Source: an uncultured Lachnospiraceae bacterium
GTDB taxonomy: Bacteria > Bacillota > Clostridia > Lachnospirales > Lachnospiraceae
Direction: 5' to 3'
Length of the DNA stretch: 64,000 bases
NCBI GenBank assembly: GCA_934293575.1
Contig: CAKQYU010000007.1
Span: 55,219-119,218, forward strand
Shown piece after piece: positions 8,671 to 17,987 of this stretch (position 1 is its first letter; every line of letters starts with the position of its first letter). The notes below the pieces were generated by a model that had not been told where the DNA came from, did not search any database, and was given only the letters and a program-made list of their open reading frames with translations. The position numbers and the translations under genes are program-made.

Positions 8671-9359
8671 CGAAATACCTCCCTGAATAATGCATCTAAT
8701 GAACATCCTTTCTGCATACGGATTGTATCTACCATATCATGCAAAACAATGTTTCCCTGCTTAATCACCACAACGTCATCTAACACATTCTCGACATCCG
8801 AAATCAAATGCGTACTGATTAAGATACTTCCTTTCGGATTATAATTAGAAATAATGGTATTTAAAATATAATCCCTTGCCGCCGGATCAACACCACCCAT
8901 CGGTTCATCAAGCAGATACAAATCTGCCTTCCGGCTCATAACCATAATCAACTGGACCTTTTCTTTTGTTCCCTTTGACATTACATTCAATTTGTCCTCT
9001 TTATCAATTCCCAAATCGGATAACATCTGATAAGCGATATCCTTTTGAAAGTTCCCATACATTTCATCAAAAAACTGTACAATATCTTTTACCTTTTCCG
9101 TTCTCCCCAAATACGTTTTTTCCGGAAGATACGCTACCATTTCCTTTGTTTTTACTCCAATCTCACAACCATTAATCCGGATATTCCCGGTCGTTGGTGT
9201 CAAAAGACCCGCACACAACTTTATAAATGTTGTTTTTCCACTGCCATTCGGTCCCAGCAAACCAATGATTTTACCGGACTCTAAATTCAGGTCAATCCGA
9301 TTCAATGCCGGCTTCCCACCATATTGCTTTGATAAATTATTACATTCTACCAGACTCAT
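8664..9359 (-). CDS. ABC transporter ATP-binding protein (YtrB-like)
   Basis: A 231-aa ATPase with Walker A GPNGSGKTT, Walker B LYLLDEPMGGVD and the H-loop region STHLISDVENVLDD. The signature is the degenerate MSKGTKEKVQ in place of LSGGQ, which is usual for the YtrB/EcsA-like branch. The start overlaps the end of the regulator gene by 20 bp and its stop overlaps the next permease gene, so the three are tightly coupled. Confidence 0.93.
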   Translation of the reverse strand: MSLVECNNLSKQYGGKPALNRIDLNLESGKIIGLLGPNGSGKTTFIKLCAGLLTPTTGNIRINGCEIGVKTKEMVAYLPEKTYLGRTEKVKDIVQFFDEMYGNFQKDIAYQMLSDLGIDKEDKLNVMSKGTKEKVQLIMVMSRKADLYLLDEPMGGVDPAARDYILNTIISNYNPKGSILISTHLISDVENVLDDVVVIKQGNIVLHDMVDTIRMQKGCSLDALFREVFRC

Positions 9360-9732
9360 CCTCTTCTCCCCTTTCTTTTTTGTACTGCAAAAGCAGTTCC
9401 ACCATATCCTCCACAGAATAGCCCAACAACTGCATCTGCTTATAATACTGTTCTACATAATCTGCCGCGATTCCGTTCTTTTCCTTTGTAATCAGCTCTG
9501 TATCCTCTGTAACAAATCTTCCCGAGGTCCGCATGGAGTGTACCAATCCGATATCCTCAAGTTCTGCCAGTGCCCGCTGCATCGTATTCGGATTTACCTT
9601 TGCTTCCTGCGCAAATTCTCTTACCGACAGCAGTTTTTCACCCGGTTTATAATCACCGGCTACAATTCTTCGCTTCAGCTCCTCTAATAGCTGTGTATAA
9701 ATGGGTCGGTCCGATTTCAATTCCCATACCAT
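9340..9732 (-). CDS. GntR family regulator, YtrA subfamily
   Basis: A 130-aa repressor with an N-terminal winged helix (YTQLLEELKRRIVAGDYKPG, then LLSVREFAQEAKVNPNTMQRA) and a short C-terminal helical tail, as in the YtrA subfamily, which lacks the large effector domain of other GntR proteins. ATG 9730-9732 is chosen because AGGAGG lies six bases before it; the frame opens seven codons upstream with no ribosome site. A 36-bp perfect-arm palindrome lies 22 bp upstream, the expected autoregulatory operator. It probably controls the two ABC exporters downstream. Confidence 0.93.
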   Translation of the reverse strand: MVWELKSDRPIYTQLLEELKRRIVAGDYKPGEKLLSVREFAQEAKVNPNTMQRALAELEDIGLVHSMRTSGRFVTEDTELITKEKNGIAADYVEQYYKQMQLLGYSVEDMVELLLQYKKERGEEDESGRM

Positions 9733-9754
9733 ATGCATCCTCCTTATCACCAAC

Positions 9755-9790
9755 TGTATTATTGTATTATGCGATTAATACAATAATACA
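9755..9790. promoter_or_regulatory. Palindromic operator of the YtrA-like repressor
   Basis: TGTATTATTGTATTA (9755-9769) and TAATACAATAATACA (9776-9790) are perfect 15-bp inverted arms around TGCGAT. YtrA-type repressors bind such long AT-rich palindromes in their own promoter. The arms also contain -10-like sequences. Confidence 0.82.
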
Positions 9791-9805
9791 ATTTCCTGTT
9801 TTTGT

Positions 9806-9843
9806 CAATAAAAAATACACACCTTTTTATAAGATGTGTATTT
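9806..9843 (-). terminator. Intrinsic terminator of exoA
   Basis: AAATACACA (9813-9821) pairs with TGTGTATTT (9835-9843); on the minus strand the stem is followed by a T-run. It lies 13 bp after the exoA stop and insulates the repressor operon. Confidence 0.75.
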
Positions 9844-9855
9844 CATAATACTATT

Positions 9856-10611
9856 TTAAATATTGATATCCAATTCAACCGGACAATGGTCACTTCCCAT
9901 TATATCCGTATGAATTTTCGCATCCTGTAACCGGTCTTTCAAAATCTCCGATACAAGGAAGTAATCAATCCGCCATCCGGAATTTTTCTCTCTTGCATGG
10001 AAACGATAGGACCACCATGAATAAATGTCCTTTTGCTCCGGATAGAAATATCGGAACGTATCAATCATGCCACTGTCAAGCAGTGCAGACATTTTTCCTC
10101 TTTCCTCATCCGTAAATCCTGCATTTTTCCGGTTTGTTTTGGGATTCTTTAAATCAATCTCTTTATGCGCCACATTCATATCGCCGCAAACAACAACCGG
10201 TTTCGTTTTTTCGAGATTTTTCAAGTACGCCAAAAAGGCATCTTCCCATTCCATTCGGTAATCCAGACGTTTTAATTCATTTTGTGAATTCGGAGTATAT
10301 ACCGTTATCATATAAAAATCAGGATACTCCAATGTAATCACTCTGCCCTCTTTATCATGTTCCTCTGTTCCGATTCCGTATTGTACCGAAAGCGGTTCCT
10401 GTTTTGTAAAAATCGCCGTTCCGGAATATCCTTTTCGTTGTGCATAGTTCCAATACTGGTAATAACCCGGAAGGTCAAGTTCCAATTGTCCTTCCTGCAT
10501 TTTTGATTCCTGTATGCAGAAAACATCCGCATCGATTTCCTTAAAAAAATCCAGGAATCCTTTTCCCACACATGCACGGATTCCATTCACGTTCCACGAA
10601 ATGCATTTCAT
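9856..10611 (-). CDS. exoA: Exodeoxyribonuclease III (AP endonuclease)
   Basis: A 251-aa member of the ExoIII/ExoA endonuclease-exonuclease-phosphatase family, which nicks DNA at abasic sites during base excision repair. Family motifs are intact: SWNVNGIRA with the first metal-binding Asn, IQESKMQ with the catalytic Glu, YTPNSQ, GDMNVAHKEIDL with the Asp/Asn pair, WRIDYFLVS, and GSDHCPVELDI with the catalytic Asp-His. Full length for the family. It lies 26 bp downstream of the GH9 gene and ends at an intrinsic terminator. Confidence 0.97.
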   Translation of the reverse strand: MKCISWNVNGIRACVGKGFLDFFKEIDADVFCIQESKMQEGQLELDLPGYYQYWNYAQRKGYSGTAIFTKQEPLSVQYGIGTEEHDKEGRVITLEYPDFYMITVYTPNSQNELKRLDYRMEWEDAFLAYLKNLEKTKPVVVCGDMNVAHKEIDLKNPKTNRKNAGFTDEERGKMSALLDSGMIDTFRYFYPEQKDIYSWWSYRFHAREKNSGWRIDYFLVSEILKDRLQDAKIHTDIMGSDHCPVELDINI

Positions 10612-10637
10612 TCACTCTGTCTCCTTTTTCGTTCATT

Positions 10638-12929
10638 TTATTTTTCCGTTGCAGATAACAAATAAATCAATGGAGAATTCCAATAAATTGTCACCTCATT
10701 CATTGAATAGCTCTGTGAATTATCTACATAACATTTCGCTGCCGGCATATCTTTACATACTGCTTGTGCATAAGGGTCTTCAAGGTTCGAATCAGCTCCG
10801 CCTACCAGCATTCCCGGCATACACTCACCTACCGCCTGCGAAGGTCTGTGATGCGGATCGGTCGGACTTTGACTTCCAACTCCGGTAACAAAGCAATAAC
10901 CGGTTGCATTCACTCCAAACAGATAATCCAAATGATGTTTTGCATATGCTGTATAATTTTTATCTGCCTTAATATCATTGGCAAGAAGCAATAACATACC
11001 GTCATTTGCGATTCCCATATTGGAACCCCACTCAAATGTATCATCCCGGTTAATCATATAGCCGTTTGCTTCACTGTTCTTTAATACCCCTTCTACCGAA
11101 TCCATAAATGCATCATATACCGCCTTATAGACATCTGCATTTTCCTCTGCCGCACCACTTGCTGTCAACAATGCATAAGATCCAAATCCTCCTACATCTG
11201 CCCAGCCAAGTCCTGTATAATTGTTAACATCTTTGTAATGTTTTGCCAAATCCTTCATATAAGAAGCGTCACCGGTTGTCTTATATAACTCTGCCGCTGC
11301 CCAGAAGTATTCATCCGTGCAGTTATCATCCGGATACTCTCCGGTCACAACAGAACCCGGATTCTTAAATCCCTTTTCATCCAAATGCTTTCCTAAATAC
11401 TGGTATGCCTTTTCAGAAGCTGACTGACAGGATTTTGCAAACTTCTGCATATCTTTATCTTTGCTTGTACCATAAACCCTTGCAGCCATTGCCATAACTG
11501 CCGCATAGTCTCCGGTTGCCGTATTCGATACCGGACAAACAATCAATTCTGCGGTTTCATCCTGTGGCATTACCGTCTCCGGGAAAACCTCGCAGGTCAC
11601 TTTATGATAAACGCCGCCCTCTTTATTCTGCATTTTCATCATCCACTCAAGTTCATACTTGGCTTCATCAAGAATATCACTGACACCGTTTCCACTTTCC
11701 GGAATTCCCAAATCATCCCCAAATGCCTTTGGATTTTTCTCATATGCCAATAAAATATCTGCAACCGCCTTTGCTCCGGATACCACATAACGTCCGTAAT
11801 CTCCGGCATCATGCCATCCACCGTTTACATCGATTTTATCATTTGTTCCGTAAACAGTAGCCTTTGTTGTATGGCATGCAGGATGCGCAAAATCACCTGC
11901 CATATCCTTGGTTAATTCCTCTCCGCATCTTTGCATATAGAGCATTTTTACAATATCATCAAATGATTCTTCATACGGATTCTTTGAAATTGTAAATTCA
12001 TAGGATTCCTCCCCGCTGGAAGTTACCACCTTATAAGTACCGTTATCTTTGAAATCCGAAAAGTCCGCTGTACTGACATCCTCATCCGCACTGTCGCAAT
12101 GAGCTGCCTTACCGATTGTTCCCTCGTAAACAGATTTATCGGAAGATACATCTACAATTTCATAGGCATCATCTGCAATATCGGAAAATACAACTGTCTT
12201 AATATCATTTGGACGATATCCAACCTGATTTACCTTAACCTTTGGCGCCTCCACACCGGTCAGACTATCCGATGCATTGGAATCATCCACACAGTATAAT
12301 TCAAAATTATCAAACATAACGGAGTGTTCTTCCATGGTTTTCCAATCTATGCCCGCTTCCTCCATAGAAGCAACATTTCCCATATTAAAGCATAATCTCG
12401 GTGCCGGATCCGTTGCCTCTTCCATTGTAAATTTGTAATCTACATGCTGCATCTGCGGCGTTGCATGAATGGTTTCAATGTAGTATGCATGATAATCTCC
12501 TCCATTTAACTGGAATCGCATATCAATATCTCTTTCTACCGTACTTGCCACATCAAATGAAATTTCATATTCCGCATTCTGTTTCAATGAAAATCCATCA
12601 TGGTAAATCTGTACACCATGTTCTACCGAACCCGGATTTTTAATATCCACCTGTAACTGTCCATCCGCATTCACTTCCATCGTAGCGTTTCCACCGTTTG
12701 TGTAGATGAAATAATCGGTTGTGTCATTGGATAAATCTCCGTTAGTCAATAGATTTCCACCTTCTTCAACCGCTGCCTCTGTTGTTTGCTCCTCCGTAGC
12801 TTCTGTTGTTGCTTCCGTTGTCGTTACCTCTTGTGTTGTTGCCGGTTCTTTCTTCTTTCCGCAAGCCACCAGACTCAATGCCATCGCACCAACCAAAAGT
12901 AAACTCGTTGCCTTCCGAAATCTTTTCAT
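10638..12929 (-). CDS. Lipoprotein endoglucanase, glycoside hydrolase family 9
   Basis: A 763-aa secreted cellulase. A lipoprotein signal ends in LSLVAC with Cys23, then a Thr/Glu-rich linker, a CBM4/9-like domain (about 59-214), the Ig-like CelD_N domain (about 229-317, beginning near VNQVGYRPND) and the GH9 catalytic domain (about 322-759). Active-site elements are present: WHDAGD with the catalytic Asp pair (374, 377), the substrate-binding PHHRPS, and NEVTIYWNSP with the proton-donor Glu745. The start is ATG 12927-12929 with AGGAGG six bases upstream; the frame opens 31 codons earlier, overlapping deoC without a signal peptide. Anchored outside the cell, it likely cuts beta-glucans. Confidence 0.95.
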   Translation of the reverse strand: MKRFRKATSLLLVGAMALSLVACGKKKEPATTQEVTTTEATTEATEEQTTEAAVEEGGNLLTNGDLSNDTTDYFIYTNGGNATMEVNADGQLQVDIKNPGSVEHGVQIYHDGFSLKQNAEYEISFDVASTVERDIDMRFQLNGGDYHAYYIETIHATPQMQHVDYKFTMEEATDPAPRLCFNMGNVASMEEAGIDWKTMEEHSVMFDNFELYCVDDSNASDSLTGVEAPKVKVNQVGYRPNDIKTVVFSDIADDAYEIVDVSSDKSVYEGTIGKAAHCDSADEDVSTADFSDFKDNGTYKVVTSSGEESYEFTISKNPYEESFDDIVKMLYMQRCGEELTKDMAGDFAHPACHTTKATVYGTNDKIDVNGGWHDAGDYGRYVVSGAKAVADILLAYEKNPKAFGDDLGIPESGNGVSDILDEAKYELEWMMKMQNKEGGVYHKVTCEVFPETVMPQDETAELIVCPVSNTATGDYAAVMAMAARVYGTSKDKDMQKFAKSCQSASEKAYQYLGKHLDEKGFKNPGSVVTGEYPDDNCTDEYFWAAAELYKTTGDASYMKDLAKHYKDVNNYTGLGWADVGGFGSYALLTASGAAEENADVYKAVYDAFMDSVEGVLKNSEANGYMINRDDTFEWGSNMGIANDGMLLLLANDIKADKNYTAYAKHHLDYLFGVNATGYCFVTGVGSQSPTDPHHRPSQAVGECMPGMLVGGADSNLEDPYAQAVCKDMPAAKCYVDNSQSYSMNEVTIYWNSPLIYLLSATEK

Positions 12930-12960
12930 TGTCTTCCTCCTTGTCATTATCTTGTCATCA

Positions 12961-13665
12961 TCAGACACCCTGTATAATAGCAACGGTTGCTGACGTTCCC
13001 AGACGGTCAGCCCCTGCTGCAATCATCTCTTTTGCGGTTTTCGCATCCCGGATTCCACCGGATGCTTTTACCCGGACACGTTTCCATGTCTGTCCGGTTT
13101 CTTTTTCCAATGCGATTGTCTTTTCATCCACCGTTTTTCTCATCAGAGCAACATCCTTTGTCGTTGCTCCCCCTGTCGAAAATCCCGTTGAAGTTTTCAC
13201 AAAATCCGCACCGGCTTCCACTGCTAATTCACAGACGCGCTTCTTTTCCTCATCACTCAACAGACAGGTCTCGATAATCACCTTTAAAATAACTTCTTTC
13301 CCCATCGTATTATTGCTGCAGATTTCCTTGACCGCCGCAATATCCTGACGGACAAAAGCATCATTTTTATCCTTCACGGCTCCTATATTTACTACCATGT
13401 CAATTTCCGTAGCACCGTCCTCAATGGCCGTCAGGGTTTCAAATCTCTTTGCCCGTGTACTCATTGCACCCAAAGGAAATCCAATAACTGTACACACCGC
13501 AATGTCGGTATCTGTCAGTTTTTCGGCTACCGCTTTTGTCCATGCTCCGTTTACACAGACAGATGCAAACCGATACTCTATGGCCTCCTTACAGATCCGG
13601 TCTACCTCCTCCATTGTCGCCGCAGCGTTTAAAATTGTGTGGTCAAAATATTTTGAAAATTCCAT
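12961..13665 (-). CDS. deoC: Deoxyribose-phosphate aldolase
   Basis: A 234-aa class I aldolase that splits 2-deoxyribose-5-phosphate to glyceraldehyde-3-phosphate and acetaldehyde. The family start FDHTILNAAATMEEV is present, with VCTVIGFPLGA, the Schiff-base lysine in DFVKTSTGF, and RVKASGGIRDAKTA with the second catalytic lysine. It ends GADRLGTSATVAIIQG. ATG 13665 has AGGAGG upstream. It is alone among unrelated genes, with no deoD, deoB or pdp nearby, and lies 9 bp after the RNase H gene. Confidence 0.97.
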   Translation of the reverse strand: MEFSKYFDHTILNAAATMEEVDRICKEAIEYRFASVCVNGAWTKAVAEKLTDTDIAVCTVIGFPLGAMSTRAKRFETLTAIEDGATEIDMVVNIGAVKDKNDAFVRQDIAAVKEICSNNTMGKEVILKVIIETCLLSDEEKKRVCELAVEAGADFVKTSTGFSTGGATTKDVALMRKTVDEKTIALEKETGQTWKRVRVKASGGIRDAKTAKEMIAAGADRLGTSATVAIIQGV

Positions 13666-13674
13666 ACTACCCTC

Positions 13675-14286
13675 CTATATAATACCAAGTGCTTCTTTTG
13701 CCAGCTTGTCCGCCATTTCATTGTAAGTATCTCCGGTATGGGCAGCCACCTTTGAAAACTCGATTTCGATTTGATTTCTTCTGTCCGCAATAAATTTTTT
13801 GTACCGGATTGTTCCCGGTTTGTTTGCCTTCCAGATATCATTTGCCCATTTTTCAATTCCTTCATAGTCATAATAAATGATGATTTTCCGATATCCCTGC
13901 TTAATAGCCCAATCGATTGCCTTTTCGCTTCCTAAAATTTCTCCGGCTACATTCCGCATGGAAACATATTCTTCCTCAGCATCGCTCCCATTTAAGGTCT
14001 GCGTTCCCTCCTCTAATACAAAAACACAGCCATACGCATATCGTTTCTGGCTGTCATCATAACTTCCATCCACATAGGCAACCAGACAGGCTCCATCACT
14101 TACCTTTTGGGCGACCGTATTGTCCTTTCCCATCTGATTGATAAATTTTTCTGCATCTGCAAGGAATTCAAACCCTTTATAAACCGCGCCGGAAAAATGG
14201 TCAATCTGTGCCTTACAGTCTGCCCAGCTAAAATAAATCCCGGGAGTTTTCCCCTTTGCTACCGCATAATATTTCTTTTTTGCCAT
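13675..14286 (-). CDS. rnhA: Ribonuclease H with N-terminal viroplasmin domain
   Basis: A 203-aa protein with a ~45-residue Caulimovirus viroplasmin/RNase H1 N-terminal domain (YYAVAKGKTPGIYFSW, then GFEFLADAEKFI) that binds RNA-DNA hybrids, followed by an RNase HI fold. The four catalytic acids are visible: Asp in AYVDGSYDD, Glu in GEILGSEKAIDWA, Asp in YYDYEGIEKW and Asp in YNEMADKLAK. It should remove RNA primers or R-loops. This domain pair resembles eukaryotic RNase H1 and is common in Clostridia. Confidence 0.95.
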   Translation of the reverse strand: MAKKKYYAVAKGKTPGIYFSWADCKAQIDHFSGAVYKGFEFLADAEKFINQMGKDNTVAQKVSDGACLVAYVDGSYDDSQKRYAYGCVFVLEEGTQTLNGSDAEEEYVSMRNVAGEILGSEKAIDWAIKQGYRKIIIYYDYEGIEKWANDIWKANKPGTIRYKKFIADRRNQIEIEFSKVAAHTGDTYNEMADKLAKEALGII

Positions 14287-14312
14287 ATCTGTCTTTCATT
14301 CCTCCACGAAAT

Positions 14313-14666
14313 TTAAAATCTGCTCTTCGCCTCTTCCCATTTTGCAAGGTGTTCTTCATATTGGCGGTTCAACCAGCCAATCATCTCTAATTTTCCCTCA
14401 TCCGTAAACGGAAATCTGGCAGAAGTTTTTTGTTCCTCCGGTGTCTCTTCAAAGCAATACGGTTCCGGCCAGATAATAATTTCAAATTCCGCCTCTCCTT
14501 TTTTATCCGCGGGCGTCAAAAAAACATCATCCATCGGATCCCTTGCAATCCGGTAGCGCATTCCCCGAAAGCTTCCCAGATACGGCTGTGCATGTTCATA
14601 CCATGTCAATCCATAAGAATCTTTATTTAAAATTTTCATTGTATTGTTTTCTTCCATGTGTCCCAT
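14313..14666 (-). CDS. Conserved-looking protein of unknown function
   Basis: A 117-aa soluble protein, not recognised. It is rich in aromatic and acidic residues, with stretches LTWYEHAQPYLGSFRGMRYR, IIWPEPYCFEET and FPFTDEGKLEMIGWLNRQYEE; the last is a likely amphipathic C-terminal helix. It has no signal peptide or membrane helix. It starts 6 bp after the coiled-coil membrane gene of the DUF5717 operon, so it may be the fifth gene of that system. The start is uncertain: ATG at 14666, 14657 or 14639 are all possible and none has a strong ribosome site. Confidence 0.7.
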   Translation of the reverse strand: MGHMEENNTMKILNKDSYGLTWYEHAQPYLGSFRGMRYRIARDPMDDVFLTPADKKGEAEFEIIIWPEPYCFEETPEEQKTSARFPFTDEGKLEMIGWLNRQYEEHLAKWEEAKSRF

Positions 14667-14672
14667 TCCCGA

Positions 14673-15848
14673 CTATTGTAAATTAATGTGATATACCTCT
14701 AATTCTCTTCTTACCTGATCCCTTAATTCCGGACTTTGTTTTAACAGTTCTTTTATATTTTTCAAACCGGTAAGTCTTAAGTCCTCATTATAAGCAATCT
14801 GTTCTCTTAATTTCTGTCTTCTGACATTCAGGGAATGTTTCACTTCCACCATCTCCCTGTTATCAATTAAGGCTGCCGACTGTTTTGCCCAGATATCCGG
14901 ATCCTTAATTCCGTGTGCATAAAGCAGTTTAATCAATGCTTCGGAATACTCCTTTAAATTCCCCGCAGACTTCTGATATTTTCTTACCTCATCCACCATC
15001 AGTAAATACTGTTCATACAGATATTCCAGTTCCCGCAGACTTTTAATATTGTATTTACTGTATAAATAATCCAATGTAGAAGTATTATTTATGTATTTAA
15101 TTTTAACCTTATTCATCAGATTGATTGCACGGTTTTCCCGAAGCTCCGACATCTTGTAATCGTATGACAGATTCCGGAAGGTAACAACAGCCAATGCTGC
15201 CATAGCTGCTACTACCAATAATATAATCAATACCGGTATTACAAAATTAATATCCGCAAGCAGGCCAACCACCGCAAGTGTAACAACCAGCAAAACCGAA
15301 ACCGTCCCGAAAATAATCATAAACATCCGCATTTTTCCTTGTTTGTGCTCAATCGCGTCCTGCAGATATTCCTGACTGTTTTTTTCCGTTTCCAGATGCT
15401 TCATGTCACGTTTTATTTTCATATCCATATCTTCAAGGTCTTTCAACTGTCCGAAAATATCCGTCAATTCCTTTTCCAGTCCCTGAATCATCCGGAAATT
15501 CTCATCACTGATACGATCATCCGAATGTAAAAACTCGGATGTTTCATTCTGTAAAAATGCAATTTTCTTTGCAATATCGGTTAATTCTTTTCTGACATTC
15601 TGTGGCAATTCTTCAATCGTCTGAATATCCGTAAAATAGGAGGTTACCATCTCATACTCAACTCGCAAATCCTCCATCTGATAAGAAGCATCCACAATCT
15701 GGTCGCATAAATAAGCCACATCATCCGGTTCTTCCTGCGACTGCTCCGTCTTTCTTGTCAGATAACTGTCAATGCTCTCATATTCAAACTCTTCTTCCGT
15801 TACCTCCGTTTTAGTAAAGATGTCCTTTACGAAAGCTACCAATCCCAT
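14673..15848 (-). CDS. Coiled-coil protein with two central membrane helices
   Basis: A 391-aa protein with no recognised family. Residues 1-30 are acidic, 45-165 predict a long coiled coil, two strongly hydrophobic helices follow (about 175-198 and 202-223), and 230-391 is again helical and charged. Both coiled-coil halves would face the same side of the membrane, probably the cytoplasm. It lies 11 bp after the TPR-like gene in a run of four genes with spacings of 11-20 bp. I infer that it tethers the Hsp70-like/DUF5717 proteins to the membrane. Confidence 0.8.
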   Translation of the reverse strand: MGLVAFVKDIFTKTEVTEEEFEYESIDSYLTRKTEQSQEEPDDVAYLCDQIVDASYQMEDLRVEYEMVTSYFTDIQTIEELPQNVRKELTDIAKKIAFLQNETSEFLHSDDRISDENFRMIQGLEKELTDIFGQLKDLEDMDMKIKRDMKHLETEKNSQEYLQDAIEHKQGKMRMFMIIFGTVSVLLVVTLAVVGLLADINFVIPVLIILLVVAAMAALAVVTFRNLSYDYKMSELRENRAINLMNKVKIKYINNTSTLDYLYSKYNIKSLRELEYLYEQYLLMVDEVRKYQKSAGNLKEYSEALIKLLYAHGIKDPDIWAKQSAALIDNREMVEVKHSLNVRRQKLREQIAYNEDLRLTGLKNIKELLKQSPELRDQVRRELEVYHINLQ

Positions 15849-15859
15849 GTCTTAATCTC

Positions 15860-16693
15860 CTATACTGTCTGTTCCCGAAAATCTCTCTTCAATTCCTCTA
15901 ACACTGTATCCATACGTTTATTGAAGTCTGTCAGATTATTTTTCTTATAATGATAAATTGCCTGTTCCATACGATGATAAATCGGTGAACCTTTTACATC
16001 CTCCTGACCATCCTCTATCATCTCATATAACTTGTCCATCATGTCCTCAACTTTATAAAACGTTGCCAGAACCTGAACCTCTTTTTTGTCATAGCAAATT
16101 GCGGCAAGTAAAAGATATTCAAATATCGTTTGCTTGTTTCCCGTCAATTCGTAAGATTTTAAATATGCATCCATCGCATTTTTAATCTCAAAATTATGTG
16201 CCATAGCAACCGCTTTATTATGATAAATTGCACCTAACAGCTCTTCATTCTTCAAATCCGTATTCTGTTCTAAAATCTCATCATAGATAGCGGCTGCCTT
16301 CATATACTTATGATAGCGCAAAAATCCATCCCCCTGAAGCTTACGGAACTGTGCCTTCGACATTCCCTTCATTCTTTCTAAGCGGAATATAAATTCTTTT
16401 ACTTCTTCTATTGTATAAAATTCCTTATACGTCAGAATAATCGTCAGTAAATCCGTTAAATCCGTTGTTTCTTTTTCCTTTTTCTCACGCAGCTGATTTG
16501 CAAGATCCGGCAGTCCCAATTCATTTTCAATCCAATGAAACATACTGACTCCGATATATTCTTTGGAAATCAATGCAACGTTATTATAAATGTAGTAGCA
16601 AAGCTCCTCATACGAATACACCTCTATCTTGGTATTCGGAAAAATATATGAAGTTGTAGCAGGTGTGGTTTCACACAATATTACTCTAGGCAT
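15860..16693 (-). CDS. TPR-like helical protein of the Hsp70-like operon
   Basis: A 277-aa cytoplasmic protein, family not recognised. The N-terminal ~80 residues carry MPRVILCETTPATTSYIFPN and an EELCYYIYNNVALISKE helix. From ~120 onward helix pairs resemble tetratricopeptide repeats: GDGFLRYHKYMKAAAIYDEI, GAIYHNKAVAMAHNFEIKNA and DAYLKSYELTGNK. TPR proteins often bind Hsp70 tails or client peptides, which fits the Hsp70-like gene 14 bp upstream. Function unknown. Confidence 0.82.
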   Translation of the reverse strand: MPRVILCETTPATTSYIFPNTKIEVYSYEELCYYIYNNVALISKEYIGVSMFHWIENELGLPDLANQLREKKEKETTDLTDLLTIILTYKEFYTIEEVKEFIFRLERMKGMSKAQFRKLQGDGFLRYHKYMKAAAIYDEILEQNTDLKNEELLGAIYHNKAVAMAHNFEIKNAMDAYLKSYELTGNKQTIFEYLLLAAICYDKKEVQVLATFYKVEDMMDKLYEMIEDGQEDVKGSPIYHRMEQAIYHYKKNNLTDFNKRMDTVLEELKRDFREQTV

Positions 16694-16707
16694 TTGCTTC
16701 CTCTTTT

Positions 16708-17967
16708 CTATAATTTTACAGAAAACTCTTTCCGATATATTTTATTTGTTGTCGGATAAATACTACCAAATCCTTCATCCCGGATAATGATAGCACCCAT
16801 TGTCTCGTTGTACATTTCGACCTCTAACGAAATCTTTGTTGTCTTAGGCGGTCTGTGCGGCAATCCGTTAATTTCAATGACCTCTTTTTCCATATCCTTT
16901 GTTACCTTATCCCGGTAGACCATATGGATTCGTTTCGTATCATCCAAAAACAACGTCACTTTTCCGTGCATGTTGTACCATTCTTTTCCGCCAATCGCAA
17001 TCGGATAAAACCGGTTTCTGCCTTCTAAATCACCAATACTGACTCCGATATCAAACGGAATGCTTCCCTGTGTGCATAAAATAATATCATTTCCATTCTC
17101 ATATGCACCGTTTCTAGCATGATAACAGGCACCCTTTGTAAACAGATTCTGTCCTACAAAAACCCGCCTTCCATCACACAAAACCTTCTGTGATTCGGAT
17201 ATCCATGTATCATTAAAACCGGGGCCGGTCAGATATACCGCCGATACATAAGTCTCACGCATTTTCTTTTTTGCAACCTGTGCGAACAGCTTATCCAAAG
17301 CCTCTACATCCTCAAAAAGCAAGGTGTACGGAATCTCATCTTTCAGGCTTTCATATCGAAGATTATAAATCATACGGCTTCCCTGATTGGTACGGTCAAT
17401 CCGGTAATATTCCATGCCCTCATGTCCATAGTCAAACATTGCCACACTGTTGGTATGTAATTTTTCTTCCTGGTTCATAACAAACTGAAAGAATGCGGTT
17501 TCATGACTGATAATTGCAAAATGTTGTTCATCCAGAGAAAGCTCTTTTGCAAGACGCAGCAACACCCGATAAACAACCGGATGATATTCCTCCAATGAAA
17601 CGGTAACCTTTTTCAGTTCATAACTTTCATTTCGGGCAAGAAAATCCTCTATATGTGTTTTTAACAAAATCAACAACAACATCTCATAAGTATAAGAAGA
17701 AGCGCCGATTACCACATGCTGATCCGAATCAATATTGCCAATCACATCCTCGATTATCGTTCCCTCTTTGACAAATCGGACACTGCTTACATCATTTCCC
17801 ACATACCACTTTTTCTCTGCCGTGGCATAAAACATAACATTCGGAAACAAAAAGGTTTCTGTATTATTCTGCTGGCAGATTGACTGCGGTTCTTTCTTAT
17901 CTTCCCGGTAATAACTTAACTGTATGCTTTTTTTACATAAATCCAACCCCAGAAATATTTCCTTCAT
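16708..17967 (-). CDS. Hsp70/actin-like ATPase (resembles DUF5716)
   Basis: A 419-aa protein that reads as a divergent Hsp70 without the helical lid. An actin-fold first strand (IFLGLDLCKKSIQLSYY), a hinge stretch ISHETAFFQFVM, a phosphate-2-like strand SVAMFDYGHEGMEYYRID (~174-191) and an adenosine-like motif VYLTGPGFND (~244-253) suggest a nucleotide-binding domain. From ~295 a DnaK-like beta domain follows: SIPFDIGVSIGD, YPIAIGGKEWYN and INGLPHRPPKTTKISLEVEM, paralleling the substrate-binding domain of DnaK. The family name is recalled, not searched. The N-terminal loop lacks the usual DxGTT, so ATP hydrolysis is uncertain. It lies between the giant repeat protein and the TPR-like gene. 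Confidence 0.85.
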   Translation of the reverse strand: MKEIFLGLDLCKKSIQLSYYREDKKEPQSICQQNNTETFLFPNVMFYATAEKKWYVGNDVSSVRFVKEGTIIEDVIGNIDSDQHVVIGASSYTYEMLLLILLKTHIEDFLARNESYELKKVTVSLEEYHPVVYRVLLRLAKELSLDEQHFAIISHETAFFQFVMNQEEKLHTNSVAMFDYGHEGMEYYRIDRTNQGSRMIYNLRYESLKDEIPYTLLFEDVEALDKLFAQVAKKKMRETYVSAVYLTGPGFNDTWISESQKVLCDGRRVFVGQNLFTKGACYHARNGAYENGNDIILCTQGSIPFDIGVSIGDLEGRNRFYPIAIGGKEWYNMHGKVTLFLDDTKRIHMVYRDKVTKDMEKEVIEINGLPHRPPKTTKISLEVEMYNETMGAIIIRDEGFGSIYPTTNKIYRKEFSVKL

Positions 17968-17987
17968 GACGATTCCTCTTCCTGCAC

